This document shows positions 12,503-23,254 of a DNA stretch of 64,000 nt, one piece after another. The translations under genes and the position numbers were made by a program. Under the pieces are notes generated by a model. The model had not been told where the DNA came from and did no database searches. It was given only the letters and a program-made list of their open reading frames with translations. Source of the stretch: Rhyzopertha dominica. Lineage: Eukaryota > Arthropoda > Insecta > Coleoptera > Bostrichidae. How positions within the stretch are numbered: position 1 is the first letter of the stretch; each line of letters begins with the position of its first letter. Where the stretch lies: NCBI GenBank assembly GCA_025024175.1, contig QCXZ01000041.1, positions 5,451,786 to 5,515,785 on the forward strand, written 5' to 3'.

Positions 12503-12900
12503 AACACTTACAAAGCTGGCAAGTGCTCGGCCTCTTGCTGATAGAACCATTATAGAGAGAAACATAATGAATACTAAAGCACGAGTATCAAATATCCTTA
12601 ATAAGGACAACCAATATATACTGATAAACAAAACAGGCCATCACATATTCAAAGGTAGCGTACAAATTAACACCACAGACAACAGCATTTCAGTAGTACT
12701 CAGCTACTCAATACACACAATATAGCAATAGTCAATATTCTTCTAACCAAAACGAAGCTCGGCAAAACTACTTCTTTATTATATTGATCTCAACTACCAA
12801 CTACAATAGCTTAATATTATCTCTTCTTTATTTCTATTATGGTTTAATTATCGAACTGCTGTTGCGCAGAACACATATAGTCGACTTCCTCTGCAGGTAA
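12503..12900 (+). repeat. Right arm of a large inverted repeat
   Basis: Plus-strand partner of 11480-11918 (see that entry). The inner boundary is marked by AAACACTTACA and AGTGCTCGGCC. Similarity fades near 12900 after TCCTCTGCAGGTAATATGG. Confidence 0.65.
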
Positions 12901-13323
12901 TATGGTCGACTACACCAATGTAGCAAATGACTTAACAGTCCGCCTCGTAGTGCTAGGTAGCCTCCCTATCTCATCCATTATAGAACTGCGTTATAGCGTT
13001 ATCATAAGTGAAGTCACCACTAAATGACTATTGGTACCATGTTGGGGTCGGGATAGATGTTGAGCTGTCTAAGCAGGTCTAACATTCGATAACTCGTTCT
13101 CTGTAACGATTCATGAATGATTTGGACGATTCGAATCTAGCGATTGATTGAACGATTTGAATCCAATTGACTAACCTTAGCATTAAATAGTTCTTATCAC
13201 CGCGCATTAGAAGCTGCATTGTTTTTATAGATACCCCTCGACAGTTACTTGGAAAGTCAAGTGATAGTTTTTTACCACTAATTTGGTGTAACTTTTGAAT
13301 TTGAAACATGCTAAAATGATATA

Positions 13324-13501
13324 CAGGGTTTCTATAAATGATTCATGTATCCAGAGCGCTTATCGAAATTATCAATTAAATCAATTTGCCGCCTCTCAGG
13401 AAAGTGACGCATACCTGTCATCTGTCAATTTTTGAATTATTTGATATATTTTAATATGAGAAAACGCCTGGGAGTGTGTATTTTCAACATTTTCTCTAGT
13501 G
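13324..13501 (+). mobile_element. MITE, truncated copy (TATAAATGATTCATG family)
   Basis: Begins after a TA with CAGGGTTTCTATAAATG, the terminal inverted repeat of a small Tc1/mariner-like MITE that recurs at 13903, 35011 and 60346. The copy follows the others through CCGCCTCTCAGGAAAGTGACG, then breaks off at TTCTCTAGTG. Its right half and right terminus are missing. The dispersed repeat 13512-13900 begins just beyond. Confidence 0.75.
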
Positions 13502-13511
13502 AGTTCTACAA

Positions 13512-13900
13512 AAACATCTCTATCAAAGACAACTTTTACTTATTTGCGGTAATAACTTGAGTAAAAGCTGGTAGGTATTGTTCGAATGGCGAATTTCAAA
13601 GCAAAAAATAATCGACCACTATTTTAGGCAAATACTTGTTATAGCTTGTCCTCACTGTACGTACTGTGGTATACCTCGTACTCTTATATTCTCATTGGTT
13701 GGTGTACACTATGTAGCTTTTTTTCTTGTAATTTCGGTTCCTTTGCAAATGTGCTCTTTCCAAGCTTCCTGAATTAGTTATTTCAGACAATAGCTCACGG
13801 TTAATCTATATTTAGTCTAAGTTCTTAAGTTGGGAACACTACAACAGTTCGTGATTTACAATTTACTGTTCTAAGTATTTTGTATTTTGTGTGTTACATA
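13512..13900 (+). repeat. Dispersed repeat of about 390 bp, copy 1
   Basis: Aligns along its whole length, in inverse orientation, with 61642-62025. The shared segment runs from TATCAAAGACAACTTTTACT to GTGTGTTACATATA. The two copies look roughly 80 percent identical by eye. The short plus-strand frame within it (13578-13772) has no known homologue. The repeat sits between a truncated and a complete MITE. The other copy abuts a LINE reverse transcriptase relic. Confidence 0.7.
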
Positions 13901-13902
13901 TA

Positions 13903-14244
13903 CAGGGTTTCTATAAATGATTCATGCATCCAGGGCGCTTATGGAAATTATCAATTAAATCAATTTGCCGCCTCTCAGGAAAGTGACGCATACTTGTCAT
14001 CTGTGGATTTTTGAATTATTTGATATATTTTAATATGAGAGTGTGTATTTCCAACATATTCTCTAGTGTTTTGTGGGATAACTAACCTTAAGGTTGCAGA
14101 AAGCTAACATTTCGAAACTGCGGTGTGACATTGATCTGCAACCTTCAACTACTATCGCCGTGCATATTGTAGCTTGACAGCAGTTACAAAAAGGCGGCAC
14201 AAATAATTCAGAAATCAACGCCGCCCGCGTTTATAGAAACCCTG
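13903..14244 (+). mobile_element. MITE, complete copy of 342 bp
   Basis: Flanked by TA on both sides (13901-13902 and 14245-14246). Left end CAGGGTTTCTATAAATG and right end TTTATAGAAACCCTG form the terminal inverted repeats. There is no transposase gene, so it would depend on a mariner-type transposase supplied elsewhere. It contains the GGCGGCACAAATAATTCAG and GCCGCCTCTCAGGAAAG blocks also present in the copies at 35011 and 60346. Confidence 0.9.
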
Positions 14245-14419
14245 TATTTAACAGGTGATTGACATCTATCTGACAGACTTGAAGGATTAAACATTCTGGA
14301 TCGATCGATACTCCTGAAACAAGGAACGCCGTATGCCAACCTTTCTACAGGACCCATAACTTTGGGCACCTGAGAAAGTTTTCCAGTTACACCTCTCGAA
14401 TTATCGGCCAACTTTCTTG

Positions 14420-14800
14420 CCTCCATCCTGTTTTGATTTATCGGACGGTATAAAAATCCGCCAGTAGCGTTGGAAAACGAGCCACATTTGACAGTTTTAT
14501 TAATTTATTCGTTCGAGGCCGCAATAAACAGCGAAACACCAAAAGAAACGTTCGCCCCGCTGGCTGCTCCCGTTATGATTAATTAGAATAGTCGGCAATT
14601 TCGGCGGAATCTTTTGTGCCAGGTAATTCCTGCAGGGGGAGCAATAAAAAGACATTAACGATTATCTTTTAAGACCGCCGGACGGGGAATTTGTAATTAA
14701 AATCGGGTGCTATGTAAATTTAGGACCGGCGCCGTCGATAACCCGAAAATGGTTCGGCAGCCGGGGATGGGCGCATTTGTTAACAGCTAAGCAGTTTGAT
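14420..14800. other. GC-richer unique island 3
   Basis: Complex sequence of higher GC with homeodomain-like TTAATTA/ATTAATTAG elements around 14500 and 14580 and no credible reading frame. It carries no transposon hallmark. This is the best-looking candidate for a host cis-regulatory block on composition and motif content, but that remains inference. Confidence 0.3.
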
Positions 14801-14998
14801 AGCAGCGGAGCAAAGTATATATTCAGTTGGATAAGTTTTTATTTTCTGTAAAATATTGCTTTAACAGTTTTTTTAGATTAATCCCTACATTTAATTTTTC
14901 TTTCTTGATTGGAAGGTGTGGTAATAGATGGCGTGGCAGTGGTTTTCAGAAGTAAAACATCAGTTAATAAATACGCCCCTGCTGAGTTTTCGACACTA

Positions 14999-15054
14999 GC
15001 CTCATAGCTCAGTGGGAAAGCAGCAAAGGCCCGAGTTCGATTCTCGGTGATGCC
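14999..15054 (+). repeat. tRNA-like fragment without anticodon arm
   Basis: TAGCTCAGTGG fits an internal RNA polymerase III A box, and GTTCGATTC at 15035-15043 fits a B box. The T arm is intact: stem CCGAG, loop TTCGATT, stem CTCGG. A short D-arm-like GCT/AGC pairing precedes it. Only about nine bases separate the D-like arm from the T arm, so the anticodon and variable regions are missing, and the acceptor ends do not pair. It is a tRNA pseudogene or the head of a tRNA-derived SINE, not a working tRNA. Confidence 0.55.
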
Positions 15055-15429
15055 TCAGTACCCACGATTTATAAAATTTAAGTTTCTTTTTGAGCGCAAT
15101 ATGTACATATACATACCTACTATAATAACGAGAAACTGTTACAAGGGAGTGATACATACTCAGCCCGCAGACTATCAAAAGAACAAGAATCCACTTAAAG
15201 GAACATAAAACAAATAGTACGAGATCGCAAAATTATATGAGACCCAGCGAAGATGGTTTAAGAGCGAAAATTATTAAGTGCTGACTGCTAATGCATGTAA
15301 CACTACACGTCCTTCATATCCTAATACAATATATTTTGATAAATGAAAGCATGAGTGCACTATGGTCCCACTCAACATACACGATTCACAGAAACGTATG
15401 TTCCACGAAGAGCTAGAAATATGTGGGTA

Positions 15430-15884
15430 TAAAAATGCACCTAAAAAGATACACAGAGAACAGGTAGACGAGTATAAAAGTGGTTTTAGAAGGAAGAGGA
15501 CGACCGCGAATCAGATTTACTCTCTAAGAGAGATATTAGTGAAACTTGGGAGTATGGATATCAAGTATATGCTCTGTAAGTCGCCATGCATACAATAAAA
15601 TTAAAAGAAAACTGCTTTATAAACTAAAAGAGGGATTTGCCTTCCCAAAGAAAATAATCCGGTTACTAGAAATGGCATTGGCTGACTCACTCATAAAGTA
15701 AGAGTAGTAGGAAGGGAGTCAAGACCTTTTAAGCTAGCTAACAGGCTAAGGCAAGGTGTAATCAATTCAATATCGCGCTAGAAAGACTTAATATGCAGAA
15801 GTAGATTGTTTTACCATAAGAAGCATCAGTGTTTAGTATTTGCAGAGATCACATTGTCGACAGAAAAGAACTGTTAAGAAGTAT
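15430..15884 (+). pseudogene. RTE-like reverse transcriptase relic
   Basis: The frame from about 15430 shows SGFRRKRTTANQIYSLREI, matching the conserved GFRxxRSTxDQIFTLRQI block of this RT type. After an in-frame stop come KRKLLYKLKEGFAFPKKII and LLEMALADS, then in another frame KVRVVGRESRPFKLANRLRQ (the RQG turn). A degenerate active site follows near 15837, where FADD is reduced to FAEI. Both ends are missing, several frame breaks are present, and the catalytic aspartates are lost. It is a dead fragment. Confidence 0.7.
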
Positions 15885-16100
15885 GAGCCCTTTCCACCTT
15901 CCCTACATTTAGCTGATTAATTAAGTATGTATTTACGAAATTGTTAATGAAGTAAAATTTATAGACAAGCGTATTTCACAATTTTCATCCAGAACTTATA
16001 TTTGACCTATGCAAATGATTCCAAGCTTATTTTGGTCAGGAGTCATAATACGATTTCTACTTTGTTCAGCTCTTCTGATGTTTTCTTTAAGAGGGGCATT
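15885..16100 (+). repeat. Diverged dispersed repeat, copy 2
   Basis: Partner of 8035-8300, in the same orientation (see that entry). It starts immediately after the RT relic, so it could be part of that element's 3' region. If so, 8035-8300 would be a severely 5'-truncated copy. This is inference. Confidence 0.5.
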
Positions 16101-19100
16101 TACTTGGAGCGATCGGGCAGAAATGTAAATTATGCAACCCATATTACCAGCGGGACATGGGACGTAAGAGGGTAGCCGATAGGTTGACATCGCGAAAAGA
16201 TCGTACGAGCAACAGACGGGCTAAACTAATATTCGGAAAATTGCTGACTGTAGGGTGTGCATAAAAAAGTAAGCATGATATTAGTAACTTACTATGATAT
16301 TATACCAGGTTATTCAAAATATGGAATAACCCATTTATTTCTGTAAATATGAACTATACAACATTTCATTCTAACTGCATGATTTCTGTAGGAACTTTTA
16401 TAACAATGTTCCTTCCGCCTCCCCATTGCTTAGGCAGACAGTAAATTAATGTGAAAGAGCTTTTAACATTAAACTTGTCCCGTGTAATTACTAATTAGAC
16501 ATACAATCTTAGAAATCCAGTCATATCGGAATAGATCGTATACCGCTCGATCATTCCCGACAGGATTGTATCTTAGCCTCACTGTTCAGTGGATACCACG
16601 CGACGGACCTGGTGGGGATGGGCATTCGCATTCTGCTCTCGTGACGGACTCGTGCGAAAGGGTTTGCGGTTTTAGATTTTTTGAATGTTTTTACTCATTT
16701 AACGTGCTCATATTTTTGATAGTGTACAAAGAAATATGTAGCTACAACGTGGAGTTCGATTTTTTCGTTTATGTGCCTTAGTTTTCGAGAAATAGCTCGT
16801 CAAAAATACGCATTTTTAAGCAAAATATAACAACAAATATTTACATTACTGTAACAAATTCAGAAAAAACTCGAACTCTGCGTTGTAGCTACATCTTTTG
16901 TCATTGCCATGTCGAAATTTCACTCCGAAAAAGTTTCGAATAACTCGGTAAAATGTAAAACGGTAGGTGCTTAAAATGACCCGATTCGCTCTAGGTAAAC
17001 GCCCCTCTTAAGTTACCTTGCAAAAAATCAACGAAGAACATTTTTTCGTATTTTGAACAGTATAGGACGCTCTCTATTGGCTTTCTATAACTTGCAAGTC
17101 AAGACAGGATTGTTAGGCTTGAAGATGCATTTGGAATCAACAGGATTGTTTTAGCCAAATTATATTTGTTAACTAGTAATTAGTTTGTTGTGTCCTACTA
17201 AAAGTGTAACAAAGTGTGTTATTGCGAGAATTAGAATGTGGATAACAACATGCCATCTAGTGACAATTTAATGGTACTGTCCACTCGTCTCCGTGGGGAA
17301 CGAGTCTGAACGGTAGCCCACTTTGTTGTGGGCGTTTTAAAAACTGATAGAGGTCCCCAACGACGAGTTTTGCAAAGAGTGAAGTTCTCAGGCATAATAA
17401 CAACAGAATTACGTCTATGCACATTGTAATTCTCGCATATACATCGCCTACCTTGGCGTATTTAAGGGAAGCTAGATCTATGCCGTGTTGTCTGCGTTGG
17501 GACTAAGCTGTGCTGAGGCTTTATAAGCCGAAACAGCTGTCCATAGATTGTTTTGACGCAGGCGACACGGCGTAGACTTAATTTTGTTATTACCTTATTA
17601 TTTATTATTTTAACTTCTGCTATTTTGTTTCAGGTAAGACGAGAATGAATATTAGTAGTTGTCTTGACACAGGTGAGTTAAGCAATCGTGTTCTTATGCA
17701 TGTTTTTCTCAGTTTGTAATATTTCGCTAAGTCAACTAAACTTTAATATAGACAGACGAGCTTTCATCGTAAAACTTATAAGAGCGCCTCAAATTTTTAG
17801 TAAAGGAAGTTTTTATTATCACCCGATACATAAATATTTCGAGCTCCCTTTCGCTGTGACAAGAATAGATTTCATCGACGTATCGCGGATAATTTATTTA
17901 CGTGCGGCAGGGTCTGAACAACTGGAACATCGTTCCTTTTGTCGGTCGAACATGTGTCGAATAAAAGGGGTTTTTGTCTCGTTAAAGACACCTGGTAGTT
18001 GACGAGAACCCCGCTTTCATCGTAAAATGTAATTAATTTCAATTTCAAAGGCACATTGTATCGACCGAATTTGTTCTTAGGACGAACTAATTATTTTCAA
18101 GGCTCCAAAAAGAGTGGGTGGTTAGTTAGACGTCTAATAAAAATTCCTAAGGCGTTTCGAATCGTGGTGAGATAAATTTTTAGCAGGAGCGACCGCATCT
18201 GCTTTTCCAATTAAATGTGGAAGATGTTCTTGATGGGTTGCAAGTCAGAAGTGACAGATCTTTAACTTTGGTGGGAAAAGTTTTGCGGCGCTTAGACTCC
18301 ATATTATTACGGCAAAAATAACTTGCGTTTATTTGAAGATTACTATATTAATAGGTTTGGATAAATGGAGTTAAAGTTGCTAAAATTGATGACTTAATAA
18401 ATAAGAAATTTGATTATTTATTTATATGCACAATTGTACCTTTAAAAAGAAATATTCTTTCAAAATCAAATAACATTTTCGTTAATGTCTTTTAAACCGC
18501 TATAGAAAACGATTTGAAATTTTGGATTTCAGTTACTAATGTGAAAGGGCATCCATTTCAAGTAAAAATAATGATTTTTTTGTCAGTAGAATATGATAAG
18601 TTAAGGCAACAATTATAAAAATTTTCATTTTGTTATTATTCCATTTATTTGTTATATTCTGTTGTTATTACGCTTTTCATCGCATTAATGATGCAGCACT
18701 CAGTAAATTTGATAGCAGCCACCATTTCTAAACAAGATCGCAGATTGTGCCGAATCAAGTTCATCATAGTGTATTTCGCATTGTTTTCACGAAGGCTTCG
18801 ATGAGGGTTACACGCATAAATTTAACATACCTGTACATTGGTTGTAGAAACTATTTAGGCAAAAATAAGCTTTTGGGGGATATTTAACGGATCCTGTAAA
18901 TTGATGTAACTTATTCGAAATTGAGATTCGTTCAGTTTCATTTCCAGTTATTGATAATTATCGAATATACCAACCTTATCTAAATTTAACCAATTTCATA
19001 TCTTTTTCAATAAACGTGTCATGNTGAAGCTCCGGTTAGGTATGTATAACTCGNGTCGCNACTGTTTAGAAGAACATTTTTCTTAACATCNTAAATCCGT

Positions 19101-20379
19101 TTGTGTACACTGTAGATAAATAGTTAAACCTCAAGGCGTCTTGAGAGAATCTCCAAGGCATTGGGTTTACGAGCAGAACTCTGAGGTAGTTAAGTTTAAG
19201 GAGGTCATTAAAAATAACTGGATTTTAAAGCATCGCTCGCGATTAACGCTGATTGTTCTTAAACTGAGCTAAACCGTACAATGGAAGTATATATCATCTG
19301 GCAGTGCAACTTAATTGGTGTTATAAAGGAAAACCTGATATTAAGGCCTTCATTTTTCATTACGTTGAACGTGAATGTCTTTAATGTGACCGATGTCCTT
19401 TAAGACAGATCATTTTTAAACCCCAACGTATGTTAATGTATTTTGTGTATTATTTCGACAGAGCTGGCATGCTCTGTCTTCGGTCCTTGTACATTGTGTT
19501 ATGCTACCTGCATGCGAGTCTGCTATTTGGAATGAATTCAGTATGTCAAATACAGTTTTTTTTAGTGCTAGAACACGATTAGTATTTCAAGTAGCGCTAT
19601 TTTTTCTTTAAAGAAATGTATATACAGTGTGTCCAGATTTAAGACATGACTGGTTTTAAAGTAAAGCAAAGTGTAATGTATCTTTATTTATTACAATATC
19701 GTTTTTAAGAAAAGTTGGTTCTGATTAAAAACTACGGTCAGTTACCAAATATTTTTCATCTACCGTGGAAAAACATACTGACCTAGATGGCATATATCAA
19801 ACAGTTACTACATGAAATCGCATTTCTTTTAACTTCTGAGGTGAAAATTCAAATAGTTTATTTTATTAAGACATATAATTTTTTTTCTGTCGAGTCGACG
19901 TTCTCCTCAAAGGAACTGGTGGTGCCTATTTTACAATCAGGATGCGTGAGCAATATTCCTTTAAGACAAACGTGTGGTGTGCATCTACAAGAATAAAATA
20001 ATATGACCATATTTTTTTTCGACAGACCATGATTGCGGAACGCTATTTACATTTTTACAAGATGGAATGAACGACTTTATGGACGAAACTCTCCTTACAA
20101 GACCCTCACCGTATAGAGTTGCGTTTTATTTTCTTGGTACGCTATTTTGTGTTAGAACCCTGAATAAAGCTTATGCCTGTGAGTATACTGTTGTTTACAC
20201 AATCATTTATAATTTTATTGTGAACTAATTTACAAAATGGCCAAAGTATACCCTGTTTACGGTAGAAATACAGTCTCTTTTAACTTACCAACCATCGTGA
20301 AAATAAAAAAATTGCCATTTATCTTGTTATGAAGTATTATGGTTTTAAGGCGACATCACTTTCGCAGTGACCTACAATA
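16101..20379. other. Long stretch without recognisable genes
   Basis: No coding frame here resembles a known protein. A 24-bp imperfect inverted repeat (ATGTAGCTACAACG and its complement) lies at 16734-16759 and 16871-16894, next to GTTTTCGAGAAATAGCTCG, a sequence style common in mariner-like interiors. A TACAGTGTGTCCAGATT end-like motif occurs at about 19623 without a partner. N bases cluster at about 19024-19091. The frame 17688-18002 has no recognisable domain. Confidence 0.5.
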
Positions 20380-21228
20380 TTATATATAATTCAACCCTTT
20401 AACGCAACTTACTGTTTCCAGGGTATTATTTTCAATTTGTATGACGAGATGCTCGATTATATTATGATATGCTGAAGGATTTGGAGCACCAAAGAGGATC
20501 ATCTTGGATTTTGAAGGATTAATGCTAAGATAATGTTCTTCCGAGGCTTTAGATAGTTGATTCAAATCACTATCTATATTTTCTTTCATTGCGGGAAGAT
20601 TTTCTTTATTGAAATAGAATAATATTTGAGTGTCATCCGCGTAGAAATGGGACTCTCCGTGCTTTACAGTCGAGACTAATACAGATGTGTACAAAGTGAA
20701 AACTACAGGACCCAAGATCGACCCGTGCGGAACACCAAAAGATACTCTACACGGCTCCCACAAGGCATTTCCGATCTTCACAGTCTGGAATCTATCTGCG
20801 AAGTAGCTCTCAAACCATGATAATGCATCAGAACCCAAACCTAAATAGTGCAGAATGGCGATAAGCAAACTATGGTTCAGCGTGTCAAATGCACTGGTAT
20901 AATCCAGGAGCACAAGCAAACACATTTGACCACCATCCATAGCTGTTAGAATATTATCAGTTATGTTCAACAATGCTGTTTTACAGCTGTAACCCTTCCT
21001 GAAACCAGATTGGGTATCAGGTAGCAAATTAAATTTGATAACGTGGTCCATTAACTGCGTGGATATTATTTTTTCCAGAACTTTGGAGAGCACAGGCAGT
21101 ATGCTTATAGGTCGAAGATCCTTATATTCACGGGGGGTGTTGTTTTTAGGAATAGGTATCACTAAGGATCTCTTCCAACAGTCAGGGACGACGCTTTCAC
21201 CAATGCAGACATTGATTATATGTGTCAA
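20380..21228 (-). pseudogene. Reverse transcriptase of LINE B (282-codon open frame)
   Basis: This is one of the longest open frames in the window. It contains KRSLVIPIPKNN, DLRPISILPVLSKVLEKI, GFRKGYSCKTALLNITD, LLDYTSAFDTLNHSLL (palm motif A with the first Asp), FGVPHGSILGP (motif B) and SHFYADDTQIL (motif C, the catalytic Asp pair intact). The frame ends VKGLNYI at about 20380, before the usual C-terminal region. The enzyme would copy LINE RNA at a nicked target. Here it lacks its endonuclease and thumb, so it cannot support retrotransposition alone. The start at 21228 is only the first Met in an already truncated frame. Confidence 0.85.
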
Positions 21229-21762
21229 ATACGGAAGAACTACAGGAAAAGCGTGAACTGAATGATAATATGATTTTCTTTATTTCACTTTCATTAGAGA
21301 ATACAAAATGTAGGGAAGATGCCGTTATTTTACTATTAGCATAATTATGTATCAATGTAGGCTCGGGGATAAAGTTTTTAGTTTATATATCCAAAAGAAA
21401 TTTGTTATATTCATTAGAAGAACCCAAATTGGTAGGAATAGGACTAGACTTAAAATTTTTTATTTCCACTCAAAGATTTTATCTCGGCAAACAAATTGTG
21501 CTTTCCCAAACTCGACGCACGATACTGGAGAGTTTTTTTTCTAAAATTGATTGTTTTGTTTACCAAATTTCTAAGGGATTTGTAATAATTCCAGCAAGCG
21601 ACTGTTCTAGAATGTTTATATCGAGTTAAGGCTTTGTCACGCAACCTCACCATGAACCTAAGATTTTCTGTAAGCCATGGTGCTCTGGGTCTAGAAAATT
21701 TACGCCTGATGATAGGCGACCAATGCCTAGTATTTCTTCTTTAAACCAGTATCGAGTCACCT
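20380..21762 (-). mobile_element. Non-LTR retrotransposon B (minus strand)
   Basis: A 5'- and 3'-incomplete ORF2 of a Jockey/CR1-type LINE. Reading from 21760 down come a linker (RPRAPWLTENLRFMVRLRDK, then YYKSLRNLVNK), a second linker (FSNESEIKKI) and the reverse transcriptase. The linker is the same as in LINE A at about 4837. Relative to LINE A, about 20 residues before ALPVVLPY-type sequence are deleted, breaking the frame near 21230. Its upstream side is interrupted at 21763 by a hAT-type MITE. The downstream side stops before the thumb is complete. Confidence 0.85.
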
Positions 21763-22421
21763 CAGGGCTGGGCGATACCATCCTTAAGTATCGAAAGTAT
21801 CAGAAGAATCGAAGTATCGTACCTAACGTATCGGAATTATCGATTTATTCGATTCTTATACTTTGAATTATTGCAATATTTGGATATCATTGATGCTGTC
21901 AATATTTTGGATCTTTCTATTTTTTCTTGATACTTACTTTCCTAACTTTGTATTGTTTTTATTTTTAATATTTTCATTACTTTAACACTGATACTTTGAA
22001 TGCTGAAATACCTATGAAGCTTCTCATATGTAAAATCATTGCAATACTCGATATTCTCAGCACATTTGATACTTTCGACAAGACAGATACTTTTGAATAC
22101 CATTTTCGATACTTCAATTTATTTGGGTACTTTTAATTCTTTCGATACTTGAATACCACGACAAGGTGGTATCGATCCTCCATGCCGGCAAAAGTAACGA
22201 TACCTTGATTAAGTATCGATACTATGTCCAACGCATATCAGTGCTTCGATATTTTCAATACATTTCATACTTTCGATACTTCAAATGCTTTTGAATACTT
22301 CGATACTTTAAACATTTTCCAATACTTTTAAATACTTTCCATACTTTTGAATAGCTTCGATAGTTGAATACCGCCAAAGATATCGATACTTTGAGTAAGT
22401 ATCGATACTTTACCCAGCCCT
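21763..22421. mobile_element. hAT-type MITE with TATCGATACTT tracts
   Basis: Ends are CAGGGCTGGGCGATACC (left) and, reversed, AGGGCTGGGTAAAGTATCG (right). Flanking AGTCACCT and AGTCACGC agree at six of eight positions, as expected for an aged 8-bp hAT duplication. The interior is an irregular array of TATCGATACTT, GATACTTTGAATAC and related short units, many of them self-complementary. It encodes nothing. It interrupts the upstream side of LINE B. Confidence 0.75.
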
Positions 22422-22489
22422 AGTCACGCCTTAAAACTTTCTAACAAATTGGTAGCGCAAATTAGTAAGCCCGCAGGTCCATGGAATCT

Positions 22490-22900
22490 TTGAATTTCCT
22501 TTAATCCACTATCTATCGGAACACGCGGCCCCGCAAGGCCGCTATCTGGCGGCAACAATGTTTATTTTATTGGTTGCGTCCCCGGGGGCCGAACTGCCCC
22601 GTCTTTACGACGGCCGCACGATCACCAAGATTACGAGCGGGGCCACGCATCCTGGGCCCCGTCACATACACGAAATCAGCAGAACGCGCCCAGAATTCGG
22701 ATTAGCTGCAAGATAACGGCGCAAACCCGACCGCGGTNTAATGATTCATGAACCGGCGAACGTCCGGTCGGAGCTCATTGCGGTGGCATTCTTTGGGACC
22801 TTTTGTTTGCGAATTGCCACCGATCTGGACACAAAGGGGCGAGGAGCAGGCGAGGAGAATATTTTAACCGGCGGATGATCGGGAGTCCCGTTTTTCCTGA
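22490..22900. other. GC-rich island 4
   Basis: The strongest GC-rich stretch in the window, including GGCCCCGCAAGGCCGC and CCCCGGGGGCCG. It has no repeat or transposon hallmark. A 52-codon frame within it is listed separately. It could be host regulatory DNA or an unrecognised first exon. One N lies near 22738. Confidence 0.35.
22558..22716 (+). CDS. Possible small ORF of 52 codons (speculative)
   Basis: The ATG sits in CAACAATG, close to the favoured insect start context. The frame begins MFILLVASPGAELPRLYDGR, a short hydrophobic start followed by polar sequence, and ends at TAA. I recognise no homologue. The hydrophobic stretch is shorter than a normal signal peptide core, and a frame of this length is expected by chance in GC-rich DNA. 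Reported only because start context and composition coincide. Confidence 0.1.
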   Translation: MFILLVASPGAELPRLYDGRTITKITSGATHPGPRHIHEISRTRPEFGLAAR

Positions 22901-23254
22901 GTTCCGCCTAGATCGCTAAATGACATTGACAATTCACTGTTTTCCAATTTTCCAAAAGTGTTAAAATGTAGATAATATAGGCCCGCAAATAACTATTTTA
23001 GAAAAACCTTTTAAGTCTTCGTAACCGACTTTTATAGTTTTTGGCGTGTCAAATTTGAATATGAACTCTATTACTTTCTATCACCCACAGTTTAGTCACA
23101 ATTTGATTTTGTTGGATATGCCAAAATGCTCTAGCTGTACAAATGAAAAGTAAACAACTACTATACAATGCAATCTTTAATAAAAGATTCCAGATTCTAC
23201 AAAAAACTTTGTGTCGATTAGCTTCTATTTTCGTCCCCTCTTTTCTTCAAAACT

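Noticed and set aside
11480..12900. Inverted arms read as LTRs of a retrotransposon
   Set aside because: The arms are in inverse orientation, whereas LTRs are direct repeats. No gag or pol sequence lies between them.
22558..22716. 52-codon frame with good start context as a real secreted peptide gene
   Set aside because: No homologue or splice context was recognised, the hydrophobic stretch is short, and GC-rich DNA yields such frames by chance. It is kept only as a very low confidence entry.
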